Below are positions 24,225 through 34,144 of a DNA stretch of 64,000 nt, in pieces. The position numbers and the translations under genes were made by a program. Source of the stretch: Sporomusa malonica (GTDB lineage Bacteria > Bacillota > Negativicutes > Sporomusales > Sporomusaceae); contig NZ_FWXI01000017.1 of assembly GCF_900176355.1 (NCBI RefSeq), forward strand, positions 57,847-121,846. The letters run 5' to 3'. The notes below the pieces were generated by a model. The model made no database searches and was not told the origin of the DNA. It was given only the letters and a program-made list of their open reading frames with translations. The number at the start of each line of letters is the position of its first letter. The stretch's first letter is position 1.

Positions 24225-25853
24225 TCATCTGTAATCAGATGTCAATTTTTGATTAACAAGATCACAGCAGATTTTTATACTGATATTTGTAACAAAAATC
24301 AATATGGATAAGACAAAAATCTCATTAAAATTCGCAAAATGCTGAAGCTCTTTTATCTTGCTTGTTACTACTGAAGTTCTGGCCGTGACAAGAAAAATAA
24401 TAGCACTGATGGTCACCATGGTATTGATAAAATAGTAGCCAAACATCTCTACGATCGTCGCGACAGAATTGGGGATAATTACCCGAATAATTGTTTTGAT
24501 CCACGTATCCCCCATTAACTCTCCGGTTGTTTCCCAGGCTGGGTTTAACTTGGAAAGAGAATTTTTCGCCATCAGATACGGCGTTGTAAAAAAATGAACA
24601 ATGTTGCAGAGGATGATAATCATAAATGTTCCCTTTAAATCACTTGCATTGAAGAGCAGCAGATAGGCTAGCCCTAACACCATGCCTGGCACACTATTGG
24701 TTATCATCGAGAAGAGATCAATGCTTATTTTCGCCCTTTTACTCATCAGGGTGCGAACATTGATGATTGCGGCACTATAGGCAATCAGGGTTCCCAGCAC
24801 TGCCGAAATAATGGCCACAAAAACTGAGTTCTCATATACGTCTAACAGCGCGCTGGAGAAAAGGGCCTGCTGAATGAACTGGGTAGTAAATGTCAGATCA
24901 TAGGGATAATTTTTAACCAGCGGTGCGATAAACATGACCAAAAAAACCGAGATAATTCCAGTTACTGTAACAACAGATACAAAGGCAAATGCCAAATCAC
25001 GCAGCTTGTTGTCCGGTAATTCGGTTACCGAAAATCCATCATAATGGAAGTTAAATCTCTCAAGATAATTCAAGAATAAGACGCCAAGGATCGCAGGTAA
25101 CAGCATTAGGACAGCAATCACTGAGCCACTCTGAAAGTTGGGGATTGAACCTAACATAACCTGATATAACTGAGTTGCGATCACATTATATGTCCCACCC
25201 ACAGAAGCAGGTATGCCAAAATCAGTAAAGCTCAGAATAAATGACAGGACTAAGGCTCCTCCTATGGTACCGATCAAGGGCCGAAGAATGGTATTGATAA
25301 AACTTCGAAAAAAGTCATCACCCATCAGCGTTGAAACAATGATAAATTTTTTATCAATATAGCCAAAAGAATTGTTTAACAGCAAAAACGCTGACGGCAA
25401 GGTATAAATCACATAACCCATTAGGAGTCCATTAAATCCATAGATTTGAAATAACTCCATCCCAAAGAACTTTGTCAATAACCCCTGTTTACCAAACGAG
25501 TAGATAATCGCAAAACCGTAAGTTATAGTAGGCAGCAGCATTGGGATGGAAATTCCAATTTTTATCAGCATTTTTAAACCATTACACATTTTGGTGCAAT
25601 TCACCGCATATGCCAGCATAAAGGCTAACAGTGTAGTGATCACAGCAGCAGTTGCGGACACTTGGATGCTATTGCTGATTGCTGCAGCAACACTCTTATC
25701 ACCAAGTACCTCAATATAATTAGACAATCCGCTTCCCTGCCCAGTTACAAAGGAGTTAGCCAGCAAAATAAGCAAAGGAGCTGCAAGAAAAGCAATAAAA
25801 AATATGGCAACTACCAAAAAAATCATTTGTGCTTCCGGCCTGTTTTTATGCAT
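24225..25853 (-). CDS. phnU: 2-AEP ABC transporter permease, two-domain (PhnU-PhnV fused)
   Basis: A 542-residue permease with two consecutive BPD-transport modules of about six helices each. EAA-type loops are STLMGDDFFRSFINTILRPL in the first half and TGELMGDTWIKTIIRVIIPN in the second. Classical 2-AEP loci encode two separate permeases (PhnU, PhnV); here both are one polypeptide. The frame reaches 25991, but that would overlap the ATPase gene by 146 bp. The ATG at 25853, with AAAGAG upstream and an 8-bp overlap with the ATPase stop, is preferred. Confidence 0.88.
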   Translation of the reverse strand: MHKNRPEAQMIFLVVAIFFIAFLAAPLLILLANSFVTGQGSGLSNYIEVLGDKSVAAAISNSIQVSATAAVITTLLAFMLAYAVNCTKMCNGLKMLIKIGISIPMLLPTITYGFAIIYSFGKQGLLTKFFGMELFQIYGFNGLLMGYVIYTLPSAFLLLNNSFGYIDKKFIIVSTLMGDDFFRSFINTILRPLIGTIGGALVLSFILSFTDFGIPASVGGTYNVIATQLYQVMLGSIPNFQSGSVIAVLMLLPAILGVLFLNYLERFNFHYDGFSVTELPDNKLRDLAFAFVSVVTVTGIISVFLVMFIAPLVKNYPYDLTFTTQFIQQALFSSALLDVYENSVFVAIISAVLGTLIAYSAAIINVRTLMSKRAKISIDLFSMITNSVPGMVLGLAYLLLFNASDLKGTFMIIILCNIVHFFTTPYLMAKNSLSKLNPAWETTGELMGDTWIKTIIRVIIPNSVATIVEMFGYYFINTMVTISAIIFLVTARTSVVTSKIKELQHFANFNEIFVLSILIFVTNISIKICCDLVNQKLTSDYR

Positions 25854-26598
25854 GACACTCTTTGAATAACTGGTAAATATTATCCCTTTTAATTTGCAGT
25901 TGGCGTAAGATAAACTCCTCAACAAAATTATTATTCGGTTCATGAATGACCTGTTTGGGAGTGCCATATTGCGAGATAGTACCTTTATCAATAATTAACA
26001 CCTTGTCTGACATTGTCAGGGCTTCCTCCGGATCATGAGTTACAATAATAGTGGTCAGCTTATATTTTTTTGTAATGGCTTTGATTCGCTCCTTGATTGT
26101 CTCTTTGATTACACCATCAAGAGCACTTAACGGCTCATCCAGGAGGAGAATCTTGGGTTTGGTTGCCAGCGTTCGGGCAAGTGCCACTCGCTGCTTTTGT
26201 CCGCCTGATAACTGATCAATCCTTTTTGTCAAATGTAGCCTTAATTCTAAGAAGTCGATCAACTCGTCAAGCTCTCCTGCACTCACTACATCTGGCTTAT
26301 TTTTCAAACCATAGACGATATTTTTATACGCATTAAGATTAGGGAAAAGCGCATAATCCTGAAAAACAATATTAAAACCGCGATCTTTCATCGAAACCTT
26401 ACTTATGTCAGTTCCCTCAAAAATAATGGACCCACTGTCCATTGCCGTCAGCCCTAAAATAATATTAAGCAATGTCGTTTTACCGCTGCCACTCGTTCCT
26501 AACATCGAAACAATCTCACCATTATGAATTTCAAGATTGATTCCATCAAGCACAACTTTCCCATCAAACTTCTTACTGATATTTTTTAATTCCAGCAA
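25846..26598 (-). CDS. phnT: 2-AEP ABC transporter ATP-binding protein (PhnT-like)
   Basis: A 250-residue importer ATPase with Walker A LGTSGSGKTT, signature LSGGQKQRVALARTLA, Walker B ILLLDEPLSALD and the switch His in VTHDPEEAL. The frame extends to 26667, but GGGGAGGTG at about 26607-26615 precedes a TTG at 26598 that begins (M)LELKNISKKFDG, a normal ABC N-terminus. It is the first gene of the operon and is expressed away from the divergent DeoR-type regulator. Confidence 0.9.
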   Translation of the reverse strand: MLELKNISKKFDGKVVLDGINLEIHNGEIVSMLGTSGSGKTTLLNIILGLTAMDSGSIIFEGTDISKVSMKDRGFNIVFQDYALFPNLNAYKNIVYGLKNKPDVVSAGELDELIDFLELRLHLTKRIDQLSGGQKQRVALARTLATKPKILLLDEPLSALDGVIKETIKERIKAITKKYKLTTIIVTHDPEEALTMSDKVLIIDKGTISQYGTPKQVIHEPNNNFVEEFILRQLQIKRDNIYQLFKECHA

Positions 26599-26695
26599 AA
26601 CAATCACCTCCCCACAAGGTTTTGAACTACTCTTTATTACTCTTCCAGTATACATTTCCGCAAACACAGTTTTGTTATGAAATAGTTAAGATTCG

Positions 26696-26825
26696 GTTAA
26701 GACATTGTCGTGAATGAATCTCTCTTTACAATATTTTTATAATATGTTGACATCACAATGACAATATTGCTATTTTAATTGCATATTTTAAGACATTTTC
26801 TTTGCATTTCCTTGAACATTGTCAT
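26696..26825. promoter_or_regulatory. Intergenic control region with repeated ACATTGTC motifs
   Basis: Between phnT and the divergent regulator, the motif ACATTGTC occurs at 26702-26709, again within GAACATTGTCATC at 26813-26825, and inverted within CACAATGACAAT at 26754-26765. All are in the 284-bp AT-rich divergent promoter region, so they are candidate operators for the DeoR-type protein. Not experimentally supported. Confidence 0.45.
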
Positions 26826-26882
26826 CTTTTAAGATAAACTCTTTGTATATAGTAAAAAATATATAATTGATAGGATGATTTG

Positions 26883-27647
26883 ATGTTACCAAGCGAACGG
26901 CAAAAGAAGATAGTAGACCTGTTAGCAACAAAAGATATACTAACTATTTCAGAGTTGATGACAATCTTTGATATTTCAATAGAAACGGTGCGCCGGGATT
27001 TAACCCTGCTCGAAAAGCAAGGTAGTATTCAAAAGGTATATGGCGGAGCAAAACTTAAAGATATCAGCTTTGGTGAGCCCACGTTGGAAAATAGATTAAT
27101 GGACAGACTCTCACAAAAAGAAGCCATTGGAAAAAAATGTAGTGAGTTTATTAATGATGGTGATTGCATTTTTATTGACAGTGGCTCTACTACGTTTCAT
27201 ATTGCCAAACAGCTTACAAATAAAAAAAATCTCACCATCATTACTAACTCAATTCCGGTTGTGAATGAGTTAATCAGTACTGATTTTGAGATCATTATTA
27301 TTGGCGGCCGGATCAGGCACAACGAGCGGTCGGTGGTTACCTATGACTACATTTTTAATTTTTCCGAGTTAAACATTCAAAAGAGCTTTATTTGTGCCAG
27401 TGGTATTACCGTAGAGAATGGTGTTTCGGATTTTAATATGCAAGAAGCAGTGACAAGAAAAATTATCATTGAACGCTCAAAAGAAGTGTTCGTGGCCGCA
27501 GATAGCAGTAAATTCCACAGAGATGTTACCATCAATATCGCAACCCTTGGCAAAATCGATTATATTATTACCGACTCACAACTAAGCCGAACTATCGTTA
27601 ACAATTTTAAGAAAACAAATACCACGCTCATACTAGCTGAAGATTAA
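26883..27647 (+). CDS. DeoR/GlpR-family transcriptional regulator of the 2-AEP operon
   Basis: A 254-residue regulator with an N-terminal winged helix (PSERQKKIVDLL, then ISIETVRRDLTLLEKQG, about residues 2-57) and a C-terminal DeoR sugar-phosphate sensor domain containing DSGSTTFHIAKQL and KVYGGA. The start is the ATG at 26883 with AGGATGA upstream rather than the TTG three bases earlier. It is divergent from phnT and probably represses the phn genes until a phosphorylated pathway ligand binds; the ligand is not known. Confidence 0.88.
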   Translation: MLPSERQKKIVDLLATKDILTISELMTIFDISIETVRRDLTLLEKQGSIQKVYGGAKLKDISFGEPTLENRLMDRLSQKEAIGKKCSEFINDGDCIFIDSGSTTFHIAKQLTNKKNLTIITNSIPVVNELISTDFEIIIIGGRIRHNERSVVTYDYIFNFSELNIQKSFICASGITVENGVSDFNMQEAVTRKIIIERSKEVFVAADSSKFHRDVTINIATLGKIDYIITDSQLSRTIVNNFKKTNTTLILAED

Positions 27648-27681
27648 ATACAAGCCTCATGCCGAGTGCGTGATTTGGTTA

Positions 27682-27720
27682 AACAAAAATAGCCTGCAAA
27701 AATCGCAGACTATTTTTGTT
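27682..27720. terminator. Bidirectional terminator
   Basis: AACAAAAATAG-CTGC pairs with GCAG-CTATTTTTGTT (two central mismatches) between the convergent regulator and PAP2 genes. Confidence 0.85.
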
Positions 27721-27737
27721 GTGTTTTAGTCTTTTGT

Positions 27738-28376
27738 TTATTCGGCTACATAAGCTTGCTGCCCCTGGATTTTCCGGCTTTGCTGAATCTCAGGGCTGTG
27801 CAGTTTGATCATTGCAGCGTCAGGATGGGTCAGCCATCTAGTGACAAGCACCCAGACAAGACCGGTTCCCAGTGCAATGCCCGCAATGACTTGAAAACCG
27901 GTATGCCATTCTGTCTCAACTCTAGACCAGGAAATCCCGGCAGCGCAGGCATACCACAACCAGGCAAGACGTGGGAAATACAGTGTCAACAGAAATGCCA
28001 TCGCAAACGCATGCGTAGCATGCCCACTGGGGAAACCGCCAGTTCCCCCGTTAGGTCTAAGATACCACGGATCTATCTGAATTAGCTTTATTCCCTGGAC
28101 GAAAATCCAGACAGATAGATCCAGCAGCAAGGTTAGTTTAATCACACTCATGAGCTTTTTACGCCAAGCCCAGCCGATAATTAATAAATTGGAGAATACT
28201 AAAAACAAGTCATTCCCCGTGCTGCTCAAAAATTCTCCCACCAACCAGATAGTATCATTTTGGGAACGTTGCATGGTAAGAACCACGATACTTGTAATTA
28301 CGCCTACAACTATTGCTATTTCCAAGGCTTTACTGAAGCTGCCCTTATGATTTAACGCTGGGTACCCTGCCTTCAT
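27738..28376 (-). CDS. PAP2-superfamily membrane phosphatase (degenerate motifs)
   Basis: A 212-residue polytopic membrane protein of the PAP2 superfamily, which removes phosphate from lipid phosphates such as undecaprenyl pyrophosphate or lipid A. The central motif is clear as FPSGHATHAF. The first motif is shifted (Lys nine residues before YLRP instead of the usual KX6RP). In the third motif, SRVETEWH is followed by TGFQ, with Gln where the family has Asp. It is the last gene of an operon with GtrA, GT2 and GT39 genes, suggesting envelope lipid or polyprenyl-phosphate recycling. Activity is uncertain because of the altered motifs. Confidence 0.82.
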   Translation of the reverse strand: MKAGYPALNHKGSFSKALEIAIVVGVITSIVVLTMQRSQNDTIWLVGEFLSSTGNDLFLVFSNLLIIGWAWRKKLMSVIKLTLLLDLSVWIFVQGIKLIQIDPWYLRPNGGTGGFPSGHATHAFAMAFLLTLYFPRLAWLWYACAAGISWSRVETEWHTGFQVIAGIALGTGLVWVLVTRWLTHPDAAMIKLHSPEIQQSRKIQGQQAYVAE

Positions 28377-28396
28377 CAGTCATCCTCCCGACTTTA

Positions 28397-29929
28397 TCAT
28401 TTATATGGTAACGGAAATGACCCTGTGAAATCCTTGGCATAAAATACAACCACGTCGAATTCCGGGATTCCAGCCCGTTTGATCGGTACTTTCCCTACTG
28501 GCTCTATAGTAGTGAAATACATTTGGTACATCGGCAGTGCCTCTGTTATTATTCTTTCGCGCCCGATAATTAAAGCATTTTCACCCTGAAAATCAGCCAG
28601 ATTGTGCATAAAGACAAAATGATGAGGCTCGTTATTTAAGCAAAGTACTGGCAGCTTACCGCCTAGGATATAATCAGTTTTCCCGGCATCAATCCAATCT
28701 GCCGTAACAACAAAACCGGCTTGAGAACCAGGCAGTCCCTGTTTTTCAAGATACTGTGGCAGATCTCGCCAGTCAAGTGCCTCTGTTGACGGATCGCCTT
28801 GTTTAAACCACTGTGGCTCAACCTGCCGCAGCCAGCCATTTGCCGTATGAGTTCCAAGTAACATGACAATCAATAGAAAGGTTGTCACTGAAAATGTAAG
28901 CCAAACCCGGGTTATGCGCATATCGCGTTGCATCCAGCCGTCAATGGCCAGGCCAAGTAAGGGGATAGCCATAAGATAGCCAGGGGCTTGCCAATGAAAA
29001 AGTCCCTGAGCGCCCCACAAAGTAGCGATTGTAAACAGGAAAATAGGCCCTACAGCCATACAACATAAAAACCACTGTTTATCCTGACAGGGGCTCTTTA
29101 GGCCAGCGCCAGGACCAGCCAACACACCTTTGGCCAGCACCCAGGTCAAAGGTACCCAGATCCATGGCAATACCCAGAATGCCTGACCAGCGATATTGCC
29201 CAGCATTTTTAGCGGATAGATCCCAGTAGCCGAACCTCTGCCGCCTTGAAACAGAAATGAGATCCAATTATGTTCCATATTCCAGATCACCACAGGCAAA
29301 AAAACCACACAAAGAACGCCGACAGCAAGATAAGGGCCTGCAGTAAATAGCAAGGTGCGGCGTTCTCTGGCAGTAAGAATAAAGATCAAACTGCCGATAA
29401 CTAAAAAGAGAGCATGATATTTTGCCAGCATTCCCAGTCCGACCAGCAAACCTGCTGCCATCCACCATAGCCAAGACAATTTTGCTGCAGGATCAAAGAA
29501 TATTTTATGTAATACCATCACACTTGCCATCATCAACAACATTAGGGGTCCGTCAGGCAGAATCCAGCTACCGCTGCTTAGGCTAAAAACAGGAGAAATA
29601 TTTAAGATCAAGGCAGAGTAAACCCCGGCTCGTTCACCAAACATCCTGGCAGCAAAGCAATACATCAGCCAGGTAGTGGCAGCAAACATCGCAATAAAGG
29701 GTAAACGTAACACCATGCTGCTCTCACTGCCAGTTAGATGTGTGGTCAGCCAAATTATCCAAAAGTGCAGTGGCGGATGATCAAAATAACTTAAACTGAA
29801 CGATCGTGCAACTGATACTACATAAGACTCGTCGACTCCAAGACCAATCATGCCTGCCAAGGTTATCCTTAGCAGCATACCGCTGATGATAATTATCATT
29901 ACATTCCATTGATGAGTGCTTAAATACAT
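28397..29929 (-). CDS. ArnT-like glycosyltransferase family 39 membrane protein
   Basis: A 510-residue polytopic transferase of the PMT/ArnT (GT39/GT83) type, which moves a sugar from a polyprenyl-phosphate donor onto an envelope acceptor outside the inner membrane. The key early loop GLGVDESYVVSVARSFSLSYFDHPPLH contains the paired acidic/His residues of the family (DES, then YFDHPPL). Many transmembrane segments follow, and a soluble C-terminal domain begins near residue 370. The gene lies 26 bp downstream of a polyprenol-phosphate sugar synthase gene, which would supply its donor. The acceptor (lipid A, other glycan or protein) is not determined. Confidence 0.85.
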   Translation of the reverse strand: MYLSTHQWNVMIIIISGMLLRITLAGMIGLGVDESYVVSVARSFSLSYFDHPPLHFWIIWLTTHLTGSESSMVLRLPFIAMFAATTWLMYCFAARMFGERAGVYSALILNISPVFSLSSGSWILPDGPLMLLMMASVMVLHKIFFDPAAKLSWLWWMAAGLLVGLGMLAKYHALFLVIGSLIFILTARERRTLLFTAGPYLAVGVLCVVFLPVVIWNMEHNWISFLFQGGRGSATGIYPLKMLGNIAGQAFWVLPWIWVPLTWVLAKGVLAGPGAGLKSPCQDKQWFLCCMAVGPIFLFTIATLWGAQGLFHWQAPGYLMAIPLLGLAIDGWMQRDMRITRVWLTFSVTTFLLIVMLLGTHTANGWLRQVEPQWFKQGDPSTEALDWRDLPQYLEKQGLPGSQAGFVVTADWIDAGKTDYILGGKLPVLCLNNEPHHFVFMHNLADFQGENALIIGRERIITEALPMYQMYFTTIEPVGKVPIKRAGIPEFDVVVFYAKDFTGSFPLPYK

Positions 29930-29955
29930 CCCTTGACTCCTTCCAGCAATGTAGA

Positions 29956-30717
29956 TTATGGCTGAGCCAATGACGTTCCAGCGCTATGAATCTCTTTGAA
30001 AGGTGCAGCCTTCAGACGGTTTTTAGCTGCTCGCAGCTTCCACACCATTATGATTGCTTCCCTGAAGATTTCCTTTGACATTTTTGACTGTCCCGCAGCC
30101 CGCTCTTCGAAAATGATGGGCACTTCTTTTATCGAATAAGCTTTGAGAAAAGCACGATATGTCAACTCAATTTGAAAAGAATACCCATTTGATTTAACAT
30201 CTTCCAGTTCAATTTGCTCCAATACTTCACGCCGAAAACATTTATAACCACCAGTCACATCTTTAAACGGAAGCCCCAAGATAAGGCGGGCATATACATT
30301 GCCCCCTCGGCTAATCAGGCGGCGGAACATATTCCAGTTTGTTACACCCCCGCCGGCAATATATCGACTGCCTAGCACCAGATCAGCGGTTTCGGCTTCA
30401 GTCATAAATGTGGTTAAATACCTGGGGTTATGGGAAAAGTCAGCATCCATTTCAAAGATGTATTGGTAATCACGCGCAAGCGCCCATTTAAAACCAGCAA
30501 TGTAGGCTGTTCCAAGCCCTAATTTTCCTGGCCGTGCCAGCAAGAATAGGCGATCATTATATTGCTGCATAAGTTCGCGAACCAATTCTCCTGTGCCATC
30601 TGGCGAATTGTCATCAACAACCAGGACATGGATATCCTCCACTTGGTTATAAATCAGTGCCAGCAATTCCGCCAGATTATTTCGTTCATTGTAAGTCGGC
30701 AGGATAATAATCTTCAT
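29956..30717 (-). CDS. Polyprenol-phosphate mannosyltransferase-like GT2 (DPM1-like)
   Basis: A 253-residue soluble or peripheral GT-A fold glycosyltransferase related to dolichyl-phosphate mannose synthase. Features are IILPTYNERNNLAELL at the N-terminus, VVDDNSPDGTGE, the metal-binding DAD in EMDADFSHNP, and the late QIELTYRAF. It has no C-terminal membrane anchor; the adjacent GtrA protein may supply the membrane part. It should load a sugar onto polyprenyl phosphate for the downstream ArnT-like transferase. Its start lies 32 bp inside the GtrA gene. Confidence 0.9.
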   Translation of the reverse strand: MKIIILPTYNERNNLAELLALIYNQVEDIHVLVVDDNSPDGTGELVRELMQQYNDRLFLLARPGKLGLGTAYIAGFKWALARDYQYIFEMDADFSHNPRYLTTFMTEAETADLVLGSRYIAGGGVTNWNMFRRLISRGGNVYARLILGLPFKDVTGGYKCFRREVLEQIELEDVKSNGYSFQIELTYRAFLKAYSIKEVPIIFEERAAGQSKMSKEIFREAIIMVWKLRAAKNRLKAAPFKEIHSAGTSLAQP

Positions 30718-31138
30718 AATGTACCGCTGTCCCCGTTTCTTCTTTTCTTTGCTTTTGTCGTTTTTCTCTAAAAGTAATCAGGAAGTTCAAGCCAAAATTC
30801 AAACTGCTTGCCACAGCAATAGCCGTTAGCTGAGCCAGTATCTCGTTGACCTGCATGAATTCAACCAGCGAACGAAGGATCATGAGATTCACGCCTAAAT
30901 TTATCACACTGATCGCCAAAAAACTCACGAATTTTATCTTTACATTTCTATCCTTTGCACGGCCCTTAAAAGTCCACAATACATTCCATACGAAATTATT
31001 TGTAACAGCCACGCCAAACGCGAATCCTGCGGCAATCAAAAAATTCGTCCCAAAAGAAGTAAGAAATGTATAGACTGCCATGTTGACACCAACACCCGAC
31101 AACCCGACCACTGCAAATTTCATCAGCATTTTTATCAA
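30686..31138 (-). CDS. GtrA-family membrane protein
   Basis: A four-helix GtrA-like membrane protein of about 150 residues, proposed to help flip polyprenyl-linked sugars. Motifs are KFAVVGLSGVGVNMAVYTFL and FVWNVLWTFKGR. The frame opens at an ATG at 31186, but TATAAT overlaps that ATG and looks like a -10 element, whereas GGAG precedes a TTG at 31138. I therefore prefer the shorter form, with moderate certainty. The gene overlaps the GT2 gene by 32 bp and heads the glycan operon. Confidence 0.82.
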   Translation of the reverse strand: MIKMLMKFAVVGLSGVGVNMAVYTFLTSFGTNFLIAAGFAFGVAVTNNFVWNVLWTFKGRAKDRNVKIKFVSFLAISVINLGVNLMILRSLVEFMQVNEILAQLTAIAVASSLNFGLNFLITFREKRQKQRKEETGTAVHYEDYYPADLQ

Positions 31139-31242
31139 TATACTATCTCCAATCAGACTGCCACAGGTTTTCATTGTTATGTTCATTATAGGCCAGCATA
31201 AAGGATGTTTTGTTAACGCTATATTAATTCAGTGTAAATAAT

Positions 31243-31297
31243 AAATCAAACAACCCAAGTGGCTATTTTACTAAGCACACCTGGGTTGTTTGATTTT
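31243..31297. terminator. Strong terminator between the MCP and glycan operons
   Basis: AAATCAAACAACCCA pairs with TGGGTTGTTTGATTT around a 23-base loop, with T runs on both strands. It ends the minus-strand MCP transcript ahead of the glycan operon promoter. Confidence 0.88.
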
Positions 31298-31321
31298 ACA
31301 ACAGTTTACACCCCTGATTCC

Positions 31322-33382
31322 CTAAACGCGAAACTTGCGAATCAAGCCCTGAAGCTCCTCGGCCATTTGTGCAAGGCTATGACTGGATGAGGCTATTTCT
31401 TCCATGGATGCTGATTGCTCTTCTGTGGCCGCCGACACCGTCTGCGCTTCTCCTGTGGCATTTTTGCTCAGTTTATCAATATCCTTCACTGATGCTACAA
31501 TTCTCTGGCTTCCATACTCCATCTGACGAATTGTGACTGAAATCTCTTTCACCTGGTCGGATACCTGCATTACCAGATTAGATATATCCTCGAAGGCCAA
31601 TCCTGCCGTATTTACAGCTTCTGCTCCAACCTTAACCTCCCTCGTGCCATCATTCATTGCGCCCACGGCCTCTTCTGTATCTTTTTGAATTCCGCTGATT
31701 AACACTGCTATTTGTTTTGCCGCATCTTGGGATTGTTCGGCTAGCTTGCGGACTTCATCCGCTACAACGGCAAATCCGCGCCCTTGTTCGCCAGCTCTTG
31801 CAGCCTCAATCGCGGCATTGAGCGCTAAGAGATTTGTCTGCCCGGCTATTCCTGATATAGTTTCTACAATCTGTCCGATTTCCTTGGACCGCTCACCCAG
31901 TCTGGCCACAACTTGAGCAGAATTGTTGACTGTATTTTCAATCTTAGTCATTTGGCTAACAGCCTTACTGACAGTCTTGCCACCCTCTTTTGCCGTTTCA
32001 GCAGCTTGGGCTGATTGTTCAGCCACATGTGCACTATTTGAGGCTACTTGCTGCAGACTTGTGGCAAGTTCCTCAACCACACCGGCTGTCTCATTAACAT
32101 AATTCATTTGTTTTTCCGCACCTTGCGCAATTTCTGTAATAGAACCTGCAACCTGATTCGCCGCCTGCGATGACTGCTCAGCACTAGCACTGAGTTGTTC
32201 ACCTGAAGCAGCAAGCTGTTCTGCCGATTGCGATACCCTAGATATAATTTCCTGTATGTTATCTATCATTTTATTTAAGCTATCTGCCAATCGACCCATT
32301 TCATCTTTTGAGTTCACAGCAAAATTCACCGACAAATCGCCTGTCGCAATTTTTTCTGTTCCCAACATCAAGGCTTCAATTGGACGGCTAATTTTCGCAT
32401 TAAACAACCACGCCAATACAAGTACCAAGATAACGACAGCAGCTACAAAGGTGCCTATATTCAGCATAATTACCTTATTTAAATCTCGATAGGCTTCCTC
32501 TGCCGGATAGACAACAACGAGATGTAAGCCAGTAGAACCAACTGGCACATAAGCGACAAAGTTCTCTGCACCAAATAGTTGGTCTCTGGATACTTTGATT
32601 TCTTTATTTTTGTTATTGATAATTTCAGTGCCTAGTTGCTTGACTTTTACATCCTTATCATCGGTTATTTTTTCTTTCAGGTTCTTTTCTTGTTGTTTGT
32701 GAGCAAGGTAAGTTCCATCCTGACTGACGATAAAGGCATAGCCTGCCTGACCAATCTTAATCTCCTTTATATAATCTGAAAACTCGTTAAGGCCAATGTC
32801 AGTCGTAGTAACGCCAACTATTTTACCTGCTTTCGTAATCGGACTACTTGAAGTAATCATAGCCATTTTAGTAACAGCGTCTTCGTAAGGGGCACTCCAT
32901 ACAATTTTCTCTTTGGTCGCAAGGCCATCTTTATACCAGTCGTATTTAAAATAGTCGTATTCTGCATTACTATAATCCCAGGTCATAACAATCTTACCTT
33001 TGTCATCCTTGTACTTATATGGCCCATAATATTTAAGGTTAGGCTGGTAAGCATTCGGCTCAAACCAAAAACCAGCCCCAATAATTAAAGAGTCAGATTC
33101 TATGTACTTTTCTATAACTCCTAAAAGCATATCAGAGTCATAACGAGGCATTGCTCCAATATTGTACGCCATAAGTTCGCTATATTTGCCAATCTGCTCA
33201 AAGCGCCCATTCAGTTTATTTTGTATTTGTCCTGCCTGATTGTTTAGGCTTTCGTAAACCTTTGTTTCCATAGTGTTTTTGAAAGAGTATAGACTAAGTC
33301 CCGCCTGAATACTCATGACAAAAGCAATGACTAACAGCATGCCCGCAATAAAAATAGTCCTTATACTTCGCAAGTGTATCAT
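31322..33382 (-). CDS. Methyl-accepting chemotaxis protein (dCache-HAMP-MCP signal)
   Basis: A 686-residue chemoreceptor. The N-terminal membrane segment (about 10-32) and a second one (about 310-330) flank a dCache_1-type sensor domain ([41 protein letters not shown]). A HAMP linker follows, then a long coiled-coil signalling domain with the conserved hairpin tip [33 protein letters not shown] (in short: [19 protein letters not shown]). The ATG follows AGGAGG. The dCache fold and the residues near its first lobe suggest amino-acid-like ligands, but the ligand is not determined. It is 40 bp downstream of a CheX-like gene. Confidence 0.94.
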   Translation of the reverse strand: MIHLRSIRTIFIAGMLLVIAFVMSIQAGLSLYSFKNTMETKVYESLNNQAGQIQNKLNGRFEQIGKYSELMAYNIGAMPRYDSDMLLGVIEKYIESDSLIIGAGFWFEPNAYQPNLKYYGPYKYKDDKGKIVMTWDYSNAEYDYFKYDWYKDGLATKEKIVWSAPYEDAVTKMAMITSSSPITKAGKIVGVTTTDIGLNEFSDYIKEIKIGQAGYAFIVSQDGTYLAHKQQEKNLKEKITDDKDVKVKQLGTEIINNKNKEIKVSRDQLFGAENFVAYVPVGSTGLHLVVVYPAEEAYRDLNKVIMLNIGTFVAAVVILVLVLAWLFNAKISRPIEALMLGTEKIATGDLSVNFAVNSKDEMGRLADSLNKMIDNIQEIISRVSQSAEQLAASGEQLSASAEQSSQAANQVAGSITEIAQGAEKQMNYVNETAGVVEELATSLQQVASNSAHVAEQSAQAAETAKEGGKTVSKAVSQMTKIENTVNNSAQVVARLGERSKEIGQIVETISGIAGQTNLLALNAAIEAARAGEQGRGFAVVADEVRKLAEQSQDAAKQIAVLISGIQKDTEEAVGAMNDGTREVKVGAEAVNTAGLAFEDISNLVMQVSDQVKEISVTIRQMEYGSQRIVASVKDIDKLSKNATGEAQTVSAATEEQSASMEEIASSSHSLAQMAEELQGLIRKFRV

Positions 33383-33422
33383 TTACAATCCTCCTGCACT
33401 TGATTATTGCTCCTGATTTGCT

Positions 33423-33890
33423 TTAGTGCCTGCCCAATCCCACATATACGTCTACGTCAATATCATCAACCGAAAATTTAACTGCTATTGTTTGCGGCAC
33501 AGACAGCCTTACCTGCCCATCTTTTCCAAGTAACAAGGTGGGAGGCGATATATCAAGTCCATCAACACCCGCTTGAGCAAAATTCGTACAGGCATTTGCA
33601 CAAACCATGTTACCCATTTCAGAAATGGCACTTTGCGCTAATGCGTCCAATTCTGCCACATCCATACCCATCATCATCGTGGAAGCAAATCGTTTAGCAG
33701 AATCCACATCCATTCCAATTACTATGCCCCCTGTTAGAGGACCCATAACGCCGATGTTTATCATAAGTCCATTGTTCAGTAAAAGTGAGCCTTCCAAACT
33801 AACTGATTTCTTTCCAACTGTTTGAAATCCTATCTTAGGAAGCACACTCGCGAAGGCTGTCAATATTGGGTTAATCGCATTTAAATCCAA
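33423..33890 (-). CDS. cheX: CheX-like chemotaxis phosphatase
   Basis: A 155-residue CheC/CheX-family protein. A single catalytic signature ExxN appears as SEMGNMVCANA near residue 92, so it should dephosphorylate CheY-P. Flanking strands are typical (NIGVMGPLTGGIVIGMD; LSVPQTIAVKF). The start is TTG at 33890, with GGGGGTG at normal spacing. It is co-transcribed with the chemoreceptor gene just downstream, suggesting a receptor-specific adaptation unit. Confidence 0.85.
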   Translation of the reverse strand: MDLNAINPILTAFASVLPKIGFQTVGKKSVSLEGSLLLNNGLMINIGVMGPLTGGIVIGMDVDSAKRFASTMMMGMDVAELDALAQSAISEMGNMVCANACTNFAQAGVDGLDISPPTLLLGKDGQVRLSVPQTIAVKFSVDDIDVDVYVGLGRH

Positions 33891-34144
33891 AAAATCACCC
33901 CCTTCTTGAAGCCAAGCCTATCAACAAAGGTAATTTTCATCTTCCCCGCTTACCTCCGTCATAGTAGTTTCAAGAATAATGTCTAAAGCTGTCATCGCTA
34001 TGCTCTCTGGGTAAATATAGCCTTGTATAATAATCTTACTCTATCAGCTTGCTATGAATATTATCTTTATGTTAAGTATCTGTAAAAACTGACAAATTTC
34101 TACTTTTTATAAACATTTTTTCTCCATTGACAGACCTAGATCAC
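33891..34144. other. AT-rich upstream region of cheX-mcp
   Basis: This stretch of about 250 bp holds the presumed promoter and leader of cheX. No open frame of note, riboswitch or repeat was recognised in it. Confidence 0.4.
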
